Positions 25,001 through 37,038 of a stretch of DNA of 64,000 bases are shown here, piece by piece (the first letter of the stretch is position 1; each line of letters begins with the position of its first letter). The position numbers and the translations under genes were made by a program. The stretch is taken from contig CATQJL010000223.1 in assembly GCA_958299035.1 (NCBI GenBank), positions 72,709,006 to 72,773,005 of the forward strand, in the 5' to 3' direction. This DNA is from Cylicocyclus nassatus. Its lineage: Eukaryota > Nematoda > Chromadorea > Rhabditida > Strongylidae. The notes under the pieces are model-generated. The model ran no database searches, was not told where the DNA came from, and was given only the letters and a program-made list of their open reading frames with translations.

Positions 25001-26605
25001 GTACCATGCAATAGTCACAAAAGGAGGGTATTCCCACAATGAAGAAAAGGTTGGTTTTTTCTTACAATGAGCGAGTGTGAAACTGTCGTTGCCAGCTGCC
25101 AAAATCAAAATTCAGGTTAAAGTGGGAGACTTTATCACCGTTCAAAGTTTTTTCTGCCCCCTAATTCGGAAGAAACACTACTTCCTGAAAGGTAAGCAAC
25201 GAATCACATGACACTCTGAAGTGAACGTTATTGCTATAGGAACTCCGAGCCGTTCTACGCTGTACATCCGTCACCATATATGCTCAGAAATAGAAGATTG
25301 CAAGCTATAGATGATTACCTGCATGACCATCCAATTTCTCCCATGTAGTAAAAAATAAACATTGTTTCGCAATTTTCACAGAAAAAAACATTTGTTTCCC
25401 ATGCTCAAGCACTAGAGGATGAAGAATGCTAAACAGTATTACAAAAAACAGTACCCGCTATAAACGAAATTCACATTTTGGTACGCGTTGGTAGGCAGCT
25501 TATATAATAATTGATTTAACTTAGAAGCTTCTGCGAAAACCACAACAATTACTTCCAATTGTCACCATTTCTAGTGAAGAAGTGTGATAGATATACGTGA
25601 GAGATCGATCTGTTTCTTAAAATTTGGCGGCTCAAGCACCGTTTTTTCAAACTGAGTTTGGTAATATTATGATATGGTACAGCGGGGTTCTCACTAAGTA
25701 ATCGCTCGAGTCCGGCTGCAAAGGTGTTTAAAGAGAAAAATTAGCCCCGCAAGCCAAAAGCGGCAAGGTGACTACGCCTATCAGTAAGCATGGTGTAAAA
25801 TTAACTGGCAAAAGTGGCTCTAATGTACCCATATTTGTCGAAAACCTGTGCTCGTAATTGATTCTTTACTATTTAAGATATACAGATTGCCAGTTTAGAC
25901 CATATGTCTTTAAACCACCGGAGTCGATTGATGGGCGGTGCTTCCTTGCTGCTCATACTTTCCAAAGCAATCCTTTCGCTCTGAATTTTAGTTTACGAGA
26001 CTCAAGCTATACCTAGTTAGGAGCTCCTCTTATGCAGTGTTTCGCCTCAGGGCCTTTGATATTGTTAATGGACAGGGCGAAGTCCTCGCCCTGAATCCTA
26101 ACGCTCCCTTTTCTGTCACTCAGCGAGCAATGTCAGAGAATCTATTCGCGAATTTTTCTATCATTTACATCATAGGCTTTCTTTGTTCGCAATTCTTGCA
26201 TCAAACACTTTGCGGCTGTATGCTTTGAAAAAGTCACTTCTTGTCAGTAGTTAAACAGCTGTGGTCATTATTTTTAGGCATCCTAATAAGCAGGCATTTG
26301 TCTTATGTAACCGTTTCAAAGTAACAATTTGGCGGTCGGGCAGAAGGCAGTAAGACTTGCCACTTCTGCTTATGATAGTACTCAAAGAGTTTTAGACTTT
26401 TCTGCGCCTTTAACTATTGATAAGACCTATGCCCAATTGATCGTAGCTTTTCGGGGTGACAGATTGGAAAATACAGTTTTGTGTTTTGAATTTCATGGCA
26501 AATGGTTTAGTACGTCTGAAGAAACTCATGAAGTACTTAAATGGCCCGTCCTCACGTGATGTGCCGGTCCCAGTACAGAAGTTGTTGAGAAATGATGTGC
26601 GAGAT
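22063..26605 (-). repeat. Arm B (inner part) of the large inverted duplication
   Basis: Reverse complement of arm A from 17225 down to 11649, diverged by scattered substitutions. It has one deletion of about 165 bp relative to arm A and lacks the 867-bp element. The first 60 bp (22063-22124) match the terminus of repeat D. No protein gene was found: identical small open frames such as the 63-codon frames at 13335-13526 and 24733-24924 are explained by the duplication. Confidence 0.85.
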
Positions 26606-27318
26606 CAAACTTATAATAACGGGCTAAGAATGTTTACGTGACTTTGTGTGTGTGTGTGTGTGTGTGAGTGTGTCTGTTACGAAATTCGTAGAGCGTGTTC
26701 CAGCCAACCTACTGGGCTCAAATTTTGCACAGCGCATGCTACCCGCATGAAAGTCCAACACGCAAAAGCACGAGCAGATTCGTTGAGTGGATGCCTCAGA
26801 AACTGTGCGCCAAACGAATCCACTTTGCATTTAAGCCGCAAAATTGGGTCCGTAATTCCACTTTTTGCAGAGTCGTGGATGTTTTTGCCAAGTAAATGTG
26901 CAAGCCATGAACTTAGGCTCAAAAAAGTGATCAAAAGTTCATTACTTTATAAAAACGACGGCAAAACGTATTGGTTGCGTAAATGGTCATTTTGCCAAGC
27001 TTTTACCAGAACTTTTGACGAGATTTTTGCACAAAGATGTAGCTCACGGTGCTGCTGTTCTTATTGCAGCTGTCAAAACCATGGGAAAATCAAAAACCTA
27101 TAAAAATTTGCGTTTGTCCTCCTGCAAAAGGTCTCACCCACGCGAAATCACCGATTTCGCATAGAAAAGCTTTTGGAATGAGTAGTTGTTTACATTTTGT
27201 CCGTGATAGCCAGCAATGCTCGATGAGTTCCAATGCCATCATTATGCGAGAATAAGTAGGGCCTAGATAGTAGAGCGAGCCAGTGCGAGCCTGTGCGAAG
27301 CAAAGGTGACGCACTGAT
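26606..27318 (+). repeat. Dispersed GT-tract repeat, copy 2 (insertion in arm B)
   Basis: Present in arm B but absent at the matching site in arm A, where the flanks (gcaagataatatgataag) are continuous. It shares the order of motifs with 1241-2005 and has a short GT tract (26645-26680). A possible 3-bp duplication (gat) borders it. Confidence 0.7.
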
Positions 27319-27650
27319 AATATGATAAGATGTGTTACTTGTTTTTGAAAATAAGTCAGCTATATATAGTTGTGACAAGCGTGCACTTCTCATTCTGGTG
27401 GATTGCTCTCTCGGATAAAGGATTCTCTGCATCCGCTTTGGTACATAACAAAAGCTTCCATTGATTCTTATCCCTCGCTTCAGACATCCACGATCTTCTT
27501 GGTTGTCGTCGGTGGCTGTGTCCACGAGTTCTAGGCGCAAAAGTCGCATCCATCTGATTTCTCAGCTGGTCCATACGTTCCACGAACACGTCTGCCCATT
27601 TCGTCGGAGGTCTTACTCGGGCACGTTTTGCTTTGCGAGGAATCCCCTCC
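27319..27650 (-). pseudogene. RTE retrotransposon, segment 1 (3' end), minus strand
   Basis: C-terminal end of the RTE ORF on the minus strand (ERMDQLRNQMDATF, then RSWMSEARDKNQWK), collinear with 11330-11647. It stops at the 5-bp target duplication of the BEL element. The same RTE continues at 38536, 39854, 41403 and 44758. Confidence 0.85.
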
Positions 27651-28104
27651 TATCGTCGCGATCACACATTCCATGCATGGATCAGTGATACAGTGATAAG
27701 ATTGTTTTGAGAACATGCTCTTTTGTAATGTTGTTCTAGCGCAAGAGGCAAAAGGCACGGGCAGGTCGCGTAAATCGTCAGTGCTTTCTCCGCGTCTGCG
27801 CACATCAGTCGTTTTTTACCTTTTTTCTCTTTCTTCTTTTCTGCGCTTCTAAGCCTCTAAATGCGCACTAGTTTTCCGCGCTAGGAAGCTTGTAGGGATT
27901 TTAGATTGCCCAGTGTCATAATTATTTTGTGCGTTATTAAGTTCATTTGAGATTGTATTTTTTGCTTCGCTTTATTTCGCTCGTCGTGTAACTGTAACCC
28001 GACAAGGGTTTAATTACCCAAGTTTGAGTAGGTAAATGGTTGGCGCTCTGGTGGTTGTTGTGGTGCAAACCGCGTGGCAAATCGAGCAGTACTGGTTCAA
28101 TTTA
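27651..28104 (+). repeat. 5' LTR of BEL/Pao element
   Basis: Pairs with 38082-38535 with a low level of substitution. It begins TATCGTCGCG and ends CAATTTA rather than the usual TG...CA. Confidence 0.93.
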
Positions 28105-28122
28105 TGGTGCATCGACGACGAC
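28105..28122 (+). promoter_or_regulatory. Candidate primer-binding site
   Basis: tggtgcatcgacgacgac directly follows the 5' LTR. TGG at this position is expected for pairing with a tRNA 3' CCA. The first eight bases would fit a tRNA-Gly-type TGCACCA end, but the match beyond that is not established. Confidence 0.5.
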
Positions 28123-28398
28123 AACAACGACAGGACCGCGGTACGACTTACTGGAATTTACAAATTCTCTCTCTCTGTGAAAGATTGATTCTTAATTTTG
28201 AGATTCTGGCGCTCTCTATAGTTCCTCAATTGAGACTCATATTTTGAATATTGCGCATCTGTTTATATCTTGAATATTGCGCATTATTTCATCGACCATT
28301 CCGTGACTCCTTAATCAAACATCAGTTTTGGAACTCTGCGCATAACAAAAATCTTTTCATTTTGAACATAACAAAAATTGCGCATAACAAAGATTTTC

Positions 28399-29584
28399 TC
28401 ATTTCAAACATCGCTATTCTATAATCTCTGTTAGTTGTCCACATCATCGCTATTTTATAATCTCTGTTAATTGAACATTAATCTTGAATATCTAAGTATT
28501 TCATCTTTTTTGTCTTTGCGCTACTCTAAACATGTCGGGACCAATGTCATTAAAATCACAAAAAGCGCTTCTCACGCGATATTGTAATAACCTTGATAAA
28601 ATTATCTCTAAAGGGGAAAGTACCCTACAACAAGAGCGATCGGTTTTTTATAACTTCGCAAATCTGTACAATGCGCAATGTCTGATTTTTGAGTTGAAAG
28701 AAACTTCTAGAATAGTCGCAGATAATTTATTGAAATTTGTAGTAATGGTGGATAATAAGCGAACCATTAGAAGAAGAACAAGAAAACACATTCAAGAGTA
28801 CATAGAAACCGCACATGGGGTACTTGATCGTGCGCAAAGCACAGCAATTCAGTTAGAAGCAATAACAGTGAGTGCGCGCGAAATTCTTCTTAGTACAACT
28901 AATGATAGCTTCAACGGATAAGATACGCGAACATTGAGAGACCGAAGTTGCCTGCAATACCCATACCCAACTTCTCAGGAAGACCTTGGGAGTCATTTCA
29001 AACATCGCTATTCTATAATCTCTGTTAGTTGTCCACATCATCGCTATTTTATAATCTCTGTTGATTGAACATTAATCTTGAATATCTAAGTATTTCATCT
29101 TTTTTGTCTTTGCGCTACTCTAAACATGTCGGGACCAATGTCATTAAAATCACAAAAAGCGCTTCTCACGCGATATTGTAATAACCTTGATAAAATTATC
29201 TCCAAAGGGGAAAGTACCCTACAACAAGAGATCGGTTTTTTATGACTTCGCAAATCTGTACAATGCGCAATGTCTGATTTTTGAGTTGAAAGAAACTTCT
29301 AGAATAGTCGCATATAATTTATTGAAATTTGTAGTAATGGTGGATAATAAGCGAACCATTAGAAGAAGAACAAGAAAACACATTCAAGAGTACATAGAAA
29401 CCGCACATGGGGTACTTGATCGTGCGCAAAGCATAGCAATTCAGTTAGAAGCAATAACAGTGAGTGCGCGCGAAATTCCTTTTAGTACAACTAATGATAG
29501 CTTCAACGGACAAGATACGCGAACATTGAGAGACCGAAGTTGCCTGCAATACCCATACCCAACTTCTCAGGAAGACCTTGGGAG
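28399..29584 (+). repeat. 594-bp tandem duplication within gag
   Basis: Unit 1 (28399-28992) and unit 2 (28993-29584) cover the gag leader, start codon and N-terminal region. Differences are few: a 2-nt deletion in unit 2 near 29231, and a stop in unit 1 near 28919. Confidence 0.92.
28532..28921 (+). pseudogene. gag: BEL Gag N-terminal region, first duplicate
   Basis: Encodes 129 residues starting at MSGPMSLKSQ and closed by a premature TAA. The segment is helical and charged, as in BEL Gag (DUF1759-type) proteins. The sequence from 28399 to 28992 is repeated directly after it, so the element carries two versions of this region. The second lacks this stop but has its own frameshift. Confidence 0.75.
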
Positions 29585-29687
29585 TTTAGCAACTTTTGGA
29601 CCCTCTGAGGCTAATGTACACCAACAAGCCTTAACAAAACTACAAAAGTTCAATTATTTGTTGAGCGCGCTTCGAGGAGAAGCTTAA
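29187..29687 (+). pseudogene. gag: BEL Gag, second duplicate, N-terminal and middle
   Basis: Open frame of 166 codons. Its first dozen residues are out of the gag frame because of the 2-nt deletion in unit 2, after which it matches the first duplicate. It ends with a KFNYLLSALRGEA motif, characteristic of BEL Gag capsid regions, followed by a stop. From 29688 to 29928 the coding signal continues in broken frames. Confidence 0.8.
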
Positions 29688-29928
29688 AAGCAATTAGGCG
29701 TTATCCCGTTACGGAAGACAACTATGATTCAGCTATCGAGATTGAAGAAAAATATGGAGATGATTCACAATTTATAGCGCGCCTGCCCGACTCGAAAAAA
29801 TCAATGCACAAAATCAGCCAGTAGCTGCGCAAAGACTTCTCGAGCAAATAATTCTAGTAGTCACACAATTACAGACAAAGAAAGTTAATTTAGATGGATC
29901 GTTTCTGGTTAAAAACGTACTAGCTAAA

Positions 29929-31779
29929 TTGGCAACTAGACTACAGCGCCGAGTACTAGAAAAAAGTGTTCATAGCAAAGTAGATGAAAACGACTGGAAA
30001 ATGAAAGAAATAATTGATGAGTTAGAAGAAGAGATCTGTACAGAAGAACGCATCAACGGAATGTTACAAGTAAATGAGACTCATCACAAACCTTTCAATA
30101 ATTACAGCACGTGCCAAAGTCCCAATCGCGCTACCAAGATGCTGACACCGTGCATATTTTGCACTTCGAACGAACACAAAGCCGCAGACTGTGCAAAGTA
30201 TGCAAGCGTATCGGATCGACGCGCATTTTTACAGCAAAATAAAAGATGCCTCAACTGTGGGAAAGAAGGGCACTTTGCCAAAGATTGCACGAGGGAGGGG
30301 TGCAGAGTTTGCGAAGGGAAGAAACATCACTTTTTCTTATGTCCTCAAAGAAGCAGAGTTAGAGAACCCACCTCTCCGAATAGCGCGAATTACAACCCAA
30401 AGCTCAGATATCAAACAAAAGAAAAGGGGAAAAAACCAGAGAATAGAATTCGAGCGCAAGTGATCCAAACTAACATTGAAGAAAAAGATGACAGCGAATC
30501 TGTTCACAATAGTGAAGCAAACCACGCAACCACAGTATTCCACTGCAAAGAACAGAGAAAACCAATTTCCAAAACAAACTCAGTCCTCTCATTAACAGGG
30601 GTAGGTCGAGTGAAAGATGATAAGTCAAAAGAATGGAAACAAGTCGAAATCCTTGTAGATACGGGAGCTGATCAGTCCTTCATCAATGAGAGACTAGCTA
30701 TTGAGCTAGGTCTTCGGTGCAAAGAAACGAAGACGTTTTTGATGTATACATTTGGTATAGAAAACCCAATACCTGAGACCTGCGGTGTCACAACATTGGA
30801 TCTTTGGAAGGGGAGAAAAGCAAAACATGCGACTATGTATAACCCCAACGGTGATGAGTCAAGGGAAAGTGGTAGAGCTGTCGCCCACAGACGCAGAATT
30901 CATCTCGAAAAACAACATAAACTTATCAAAGATGGATTACAAAGAAGATTCAAAACCCCAGATATTGTTGGGATGCGACCAACTTTGGGAGGAGCGTCTG
31001 GACATAGCCTATCCTCAACGCTCCCATCTTTGCTCAAACTAATCCCATCTAAACTAGGATATCTACTGACTGGCAAGAAAGACCAGATCATAAACTTGCA
31101 CAACACTTTCTCCACAGCAACAGCAATAAATGTTTTCATGAGCTTCGAAGAGGAGTTAACTAGATGTGATAAATACTGGTCAATCGACTCAGCTGGGATA
31201 TGCGAATTTACCGGCACCAAAATTGAGGAAAAGGAGGCAGTCAACAAAAAGGTCGCAGATTTCTTTGAGCAAACCATTGAAAAGCGCACTGACGAGTACT
31301 ACATTCGCTTGCCGTACAAAGAAAATCACCCTCCTCTACCGTCTAACAAGGCAATAGCGCTTAAAAGATTGCAAAGCTCGTTAGAGATGCTCAAGTCAAA
31401 ACCGCAACTACTAGAAAACTATGATCGAACTTTCAAAGAGCAAGTACAAAAGGGTATCATAGAACAAATCCCAAACGACAAACCGACTGAAGGCAAAATT
31501 TTGAACTATATACCTCATCAGGCCGTCATCACACCGCAAAAACACACGACAAAACTGCGCATAGTTTTCGACGCATCATCCCACTTCAAGCAATGTCTAT
31601 CACTCAATGGCATCTTGCACCAGGGCCCTTCGATCTTACCAGAAATCTATGCAATGCTTTTACGCTTTCGCACAAGCGATTGTGTTTTGACTGCCGACGT
31701 TGAGAAAGCGTTCCTTCAAGTGCGCCTAAATGAAATGGACAGGGACGCGACAAGATTTTACTGGATAAAAAAAATCTAA
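29929..31779 (+). pseudogene. pol: BEL Gag zinc knuckles, protease and RT N-terminal part
   Basis: Open frame of 616 codons. Residues 75-138 hold a zinc-knuckle array (CIFC near 75; CLNCGKEGHFAKDC at 107-120; CRVC with later H and C). A retropepsin motif LVDTGADQSF lies at 242-251. The RT begins in the last quarter (LRIVFDASSH, then motif A LTADVEKAFL with catalytic Asp). From about 30800 to 31010 the family-like reading (including ILLGCDQLWE) is in the next frame, so two compensating frameshifts interrupt the protease-RT linker. The frame closes right after RT motif A because of another shift. Confidence 0.88.
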
Positions 31780-32239
31780 ATGCGCCAATTAGTGATGAGA
31801 ATCTTATAACTTTTTGATTCACACGAGTTCCCTTTGGCTTAAATGTGTCGCCATTTTTACTTGCTGCAACGGTTAACCACCATTTGCAAAGCATCACAGA
31901 CACGACTTTGGGTGAAGAGATAAAGCAAAACCTTATGTGGACAATCTCATCGTTGGTGCAGACTCTGAAGACGAATTGGCGACGAAAGCTCAAGAAGCAC
32001 GCAAAGTCTTTTCGCAGATAAGCATGAATTTCAGGGAGTTCCTATCAAACGCAGAATCAGTGCGCGGTGCTCTACCAGTGGAAGCTCGAGAAACATCTCT
32101 AGAACAAAAAGTTCTGGGACTCATGTAGAACGTTGAAAACGATGGAATAGATATTCAGTGCAAAATACCACCAACTTCGCCAGTTACGAAACGTATAGTT
32201 GTCAGGCAAATAGCATCTGTCTACGACCCGTTCGGGTGG
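31780..32239 (+). pseudogene. pol: BEL RT core, frameshifted
   Basis: RT continues in other frames: a VPFGL motif near 31829, then the catalytic box as YVDN at about 31934-31945 (Pao/BEL elements often have YVDN or YVDD), then helical sequence. Stops at 32126 and elsewhere break the frame. Confidence 0.8.
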
Positions 32240-32950
32240 ATGATCCCTCTTACCACACTCGCAAAACATTTCCAAGAGCAGTTGTGGAAAAAGCATTATT
32301 CCTGGGATCAAATCCTACCTGAAGACCTCACACAACAGTGGAACGCTATCGCCGCAAGCGCAAAGGACTTCCATAAGCATATACCAAGAAAAATTCTACC
32401 AAACCTACACGACAGCAAATTAGCTATTTTTGCAGACGCTAGCGATATTGCGATAAGTGCATGCGCTTACTTGTTCAATGCAGAAAGCACAGCGCTAGCT
32501 ATGGCGAAATGCAAACCCCCCCCCTCCCTAATAAAATCTGTCACAACAATTCCAAAACTAGAAATGAACGCACTGACTATTGCCGCAAGGCTAGCTCTAT
32601 CGGTCTACACTGCTTTAAAAGGAAGCGCGGTAAGCATCCATCTGAAACAAATATTTTTGTTCTCTGATTCCCAGATCGTACTGAGCTGGCTCTCAAACAC
32701 ATCAACTGATACAAACGCCGGAGTCCTCGTTAGAAACAGACTGCGCGAAATCCGGAAAATCGTTCTGGCCCTCAGCAAAGAGGGGGTCATAACTACATTC
32801 AATTACATTTCTACTAAAGACAATCCGGCGGACGCAGGCACTAGAGGATTAGCAAAAGCACAATTTGCGCAAGATATGTGGTGGTCCAGTCCGAGTTTTT
32901 TGCAACAAAAAAGGAAACATGGCTTACCACTGAATATAAAATATTCATAA
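32240..32950 (+). pseudogene. pol: BEL RT connection and RNase H
   Basis: Open frame of 236 codons continuing an upstream reading (YDPFGW just before the Met). FADASDIAISACAY matches the first strand and catalytic Asp of Pao-type RNase H, IPKLEMNAL supplies the Glu, and FSDSQIVLSWL supplies the second Asp. NPADAGTRG near the end is typical of the family's last motif. From 32951 to 33356 the link to integrase is in broken frames. Confidence 0.88.
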
Positions 32951-33356
32951 AAGAAGATGAGGAAATCTTTAAAGTTAATACAACAAACGCGCAACAAACG
33001 AAATGCAAACGAAGGTAATCCTCATCAAACCGCAGTTCTTGACTTGCGCAGATTTAGTTCCTTTGTTAAGGCAAAACGAGTTATGGCACGTGTTCTGATC
33101 TTTCTATATAAGACTATGCGCAATAACGCAAGGAAAGAACAGATCATAAGCAACATACCAGAGCTGAAATATATATCATCAGAACCACAAATTGGCGGAA
33201 CTACCACGAAAGCGGCACGTTTAGCTAGCTAGTTAACGAAATCACCAAGAACTGCTGCTGACACCATCCTTTTGCGAATCAGTAGAAAATTCTCTAAGAC
33301 TCTATAAAGATGACGCAAAGATCTGGCGCTCTAAAGGACGAATCGGAAAAGCATGT

Positions 33357-33608
33357 TTGCAAGAGGAAACAAAATGCCCAATTTATGTAGGCGCAAATAG
33401 CCCATTAGCGAAACTTATAATATGCGAAGCGCATGGTTTTTACCATAGAGGAATTGATCACAACATGGCTACGGTGCGCATGCGTTATTGGATACCTAAG
33501 TTGCGCCAGCAAGTAAGGAAAGAGATTTCTCGATGCGCGAACTGTAAAAGGTTCAATGGGTTACCCTTCCTTATCCCTCCACTACGGACCTTCCTGAAAG
33601 AAGGGTAG
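33357..33608 (+). pseudogene. pol: BEL integrase zinc-binding domain
   Basis: 83 codons with the HHCC arrangement: HGFYHRG followed by CANCKRF, with RYWIPKLRQQV between. This is the standard N-terminal integrase domain of BEL/Pao Pol. A stop at 33606 separates it from the catalytic core. Confidence 0.87.
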
Positions 33609-33612
33609 AAAA

Positions 33613-34290
33613 TTGCCGACCATTCCAACACATAGGCTTAGACTTCTTCGACCTGCCACTTTCGACAAACAACCAAGACAACGAGAAACATGCTGCTGCA
33701 TATTTACCTGCACAGTCACACGCCTGATTCACCTAGAATTAGTGCAAAGCATGTCGGTCATAGATTTCCTCAATGCGCTCAAAAGATTCATTGCAAGGAG
33801 AGGAAAACCATCATCAATTACTTGCGACAATGCGCCAACCTTTCTTTTGTGCAGTGCTGTTTTGAAAAATGAAAACATGGCAGACTTGAGTGACGAGCTA
33901 GCAAGCACGCTAGCAAATCAAGACATCCAGTGGTATCATATCACTCCCTACGCCCCATGGCAAGGGGGATTTTACGAACGTTTGATAAAATCAATCAAAC
34001 TTGCGCTGTATAAAACGTTACGTTGCTTGTCAGTACCGACACTAGATCAACTCACAACCTTTTTGATAGAAATCGAGGCTTGTTTGAATTCGCGACCATT
34101 AACCTATCAAGGCGCGGAGCAAGAAACATTAACATGTATCCGGCCCATCGATTTCCCAGAAAAAGACATTATAATAGCGCTTTCTCAAGATCACGGCATA
34201 AACCAAAATGATGATCCAGTTTACCTGCTTCCTCAGGAAGTTCAGACGCTTCAAACGCGCAAAGAAGCCGAACTAGCGCTGGAAAACTAA
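33613..34290 (+). pseudogene. pol: BEL integrase catalytic core
   Basis: 225 codons. The second Asp (ITCDNAPTF) and the Glu (GGFYERLIKSIK) of the DDE triad are in this frame. The first Asp (GLDFFDLP near 33636-33660) is in a neighbouring frame, separated by a frameshift before about 33700. NSRPLTYQG is a typical late integrase motif. Confidence 0.88.
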
Positions 34291-34584
34291 CCAACCGGGT
34301 AGAACGATTTTGGAAAGTTTGGAAAAACTACTATCTTACCAGCTTACGCGAAAAACACAAAAAATGCATTGGGACTAAACGCGCTGGACAAGCAACCCCA
34401 AGACTAAGAAGCGTGGTCCTCATCACAAACGTAATGAATGGAGACTAGGTCGTATTACAAAAGTCCTGACAGGTTCGGATGATCAAGTACGAGAAGTAGA
34501 ATTAGTCACATCGACCAAAAGAAAAATTAACCGTCCCGTGAACTTACTAGTTCCGCTTGAGTTAGAAGATGAGGATTCTAACAA
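34291..34584 (+). pseudogene. pol: BEL Pol C-terminal region (DUF5641-like)
   Basis: After the integrase stop, the frame around 34427-34560 reads NEWRLGRI followed by VREVEL and INRPVNLLVPLE, the usual C-terminal tail of BEL Pol. An upstream stop shows another lesion. Confidence 0.7.
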
Positions 34585-35100
34585 TTGCAAATTGCAAGCT
34601 CAAAAAACGGATCAAGATTTATATCAAGATACTCCACTACAGCGCGAAAATCTGGCTACAACTTACGACCAAAAAATCCTGTACATTACACGGAAACCGT
34701 GACAACACAGATACCGGAAACCAGATCAAAAATCTCAAAACATTGGTTCTTGTTTCACCTCATGATACTGCTCATGCAATTCAATTTTGGAAGCGGTGTA
34801 GTAGAAACAAAGATCTTTTGCGCAGAAAACGGTGCTATAATTACGTCCTCATCAAATACCACCCTCGAGATATGCGTGGAAACGGTTTGCGAACTGCGAA
34901 AAATTGAGCATAACAGCCCACACTTTATAAAACCCCCAATAGAGATAGCGCTACATGACTACCTGATAACACTAAAATGGAAAGACGGAGGACATCTCTC
35001 AACTCTCGCAACTCGTTGCCCCGCTCTCGATTTTTGTGAAAGCTCGATTGTACATTCTGCGCCAAACTACTGTTCAACCCAGAATGCTGGCCAAAAGTAA
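34585..35100 (+). pseudogene. env: Env-like region, N-terminal part
   Basis: 171 codons overlapping the end of pol in another frame. A hydrophobic segment at residues 52-70 could be a signal peptide or membrane anchor, and the rest is cysteine-containing with an N-glycosylation-like Asn. It lies where nematode BEL elements (Cer/Tas types) carry an envelope gene. A stop separates it from the next frame. The assignment rests on position and on the downstream Gc-like part. Confidence 0.6.
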
Positions 35101-35108
35101 CTGTCTTC

Positions 35109-36137
35109 TTGATGGCCTTCATTTTATACATTGGCATTACAACGTTGTACTCACTCTTATGGATGGCGGCGCTAATAGGAAAACCCCTAAAGTTTTCAGT
35201 TAGCGCAATAAGGGTGATTATCACTAGCATTTTGAAGAACATAGGCAAATGTGTTATATACACTATTCAGAAATTGCGCAGACGCCAATACTCAACGAAA
35301 GCACAAAAGATAGCGGCGGCACTAGCACCGGTTACAGTACTCTTACAACAAGAAAATGTCGGAGTCCTTTCCTGTCAGGAAATTGACGTACTAGAACATC
35401 ATTCAACCAGCTGTGTCGTCTCAAATCATAAAGAAACTTGCGAAACTTCCATATTTGATTTTCTGAAACTCAATACATTCAACGAAGAGGCATGTTTACG
35501 CTTGGTCAAAAATTCGTCACTAATTGCAAACGCAAAGATTCGGTGGTGGGGACTGAGGTTAACATGCGCAAAGGAGACTGCATACTTCACGAGCGCAACG
35601 AAGCTAAACGTAATTGACAGCAAACGGTGCCCACATATGGGCTCGTGCACGGGGACAAAATGCGCAGCAATAAACGAGTCCACTTTGTTGCCAGAGTTGC
35701 ACCAAGGAAATCAGTATCCAGGAAGAACGGGATGCTTAGAATCATGCGGCGGCATAGGCTGTAATTGTTTCTATCTCAGCTCTGGATGCCTGTTCTATCG
35801 CGTGTATGCCATCCCGCAGAATTCCGAAATTTACGAGATTTTCCACTGCGCGCAATGGAAGGAAGAGGTTAAGGTGGAAGTGACCGTGGAAGAGCTTCAC
35901 CTAGGGAAAAGAGTATTCATAATTACAGCCACTCCGAATATCCCGGTAACACTCCCCGTGTTAAAAATTACACTGACTATTTGCATTACCTCACCCATAC
36001 CTCTCATTGACTATGATTTTGTGACCAACGGTAGGGATACTGCGCTATTTCCTAGAATGATCGAACCAAATTTGCACTGCGAAGCAAAGGAAAAAGCCAT
36101 CGCCCTGAACTGTTCCTATGCTGACAACTGTAGATGA
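35109..36137 (+). pseudogene. env: Env-like region, phlebovirus Gc-type fusion glycoprotein
   Basis: 342 codons. Two hydrophobic segments (about residues 3-24 and 33-53) precede a cysteine-rich ectodomain. Cys-dense sequence at residues 153-227 (KRCPHMGSC, then YPGRTGCLESCGG and GCNCFY) has the spacing of the class II fusion glycoprotein (Phlebo_G2 family) previously described in envelope-bearing nematode BEL elements. It would act in membrane fusion if expressed, but this copy is broken by a TGA at 36135-36137 and by the upstream stop. Confidence 0.8.
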
Positions 36138-36752
36138 GAGGGAGCAGAAAATAAGGTTAGCTGTCAATGCGCGGAGTCGCAGATCCAAGAAGAATTTAAG
36201 AATATACAATCTAAACTACCGTTAAAGAACCCATTTTGGGAACTTTCGATACGGAAAAATAAACTCACGGCGCACATCCTACACATGGTGTCTGCAGAAT
36301 TCATTGTAAATTTTCAAAAACCCTTTGAAGCCGCGCTAGTGGAGATTGTAGATTGTACCTGTATTGTTAATGACTCACACCTTCGCGGGTGTTACAATTG
36401 TGCGAAGGGTGCAGAGGCAATACAGTGCAAATCAGAAACAGCAACATTAGGGGAGATCTTATGCCTACGACATGCATTCGTGGTACTACGTTCGGCCTTA
36501 TCACCACAATCAACACTACGCTTTCATTTCAGTAAGGCGAGGCAAAACTTAAACTGCACGATAACATGCGGTGCAAGTACGCAAGCATTTGCATTGTCAG
36601 GCATTTTGAAATACATAGGAGCGCTGCGTGAAGTTATACCAACAAAAATCAAAGGGAGTAGAATAATTTACAACGAAATGGCATTCCCCGATTTTGCGCA
36701 TATAGCAGAGCTTCTAGTGAGTTGGTACAAAACTCTTGTTATAGCGCCATAA
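36138..36752 (+). pseudogene. env: Env-like region, Gc C-terminal part
   Basis: After the in-frame stop, coding continues (CQCAESQIQ near 36160). The open frame 36285-36752 has another cysteine cluster (CTCIV, GCYNCAKG, TITCG) as in the C-terminal domain of Phlebo_G2 proteins. Hydrophobic segments in the next frame (36722-36943) could be the membrane anchor and cytoplasmic tail. Confidence 0.7.
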
Positions 36753-37020
36753 CAGTGCCAGTCGCTCTTCTGTGTACGTACTTGAGTCTTCAAGCATTGG
36801 GTGGGCGAATGCTCGCCTTTGTGCTAAAAATGGTTTTTGCGCTCGCAACCTTTCCGCTAAGATTGAATTACTACGCTATGTGCATGATACTCAAGCAAAG
36901 AAGCAAAAGCGCGGCGGGGAAACATCATGTACAGAATCTTTGATAAATTCACTTACAATATGCTCAAAAAAAGAAAAAAGAGAAAAAGAAAAAGAAACCA
37001 AAAAACAACGTAAAATCGTT

Positions 37021-37038
37021 TATTCCTTTTCAGGCGCT
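37021..37038 (+). promoter_or_regulatory. Candidate 3' splice site ahead of the 3' ORFs
   Basis: tattccttttcag|gcgct ends five bases before an ATG at 37039. It fits the nematode acceptor consensus and could serve cis- or trans-splicing of a subgenomic mRNA. Confidence 0.4.
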
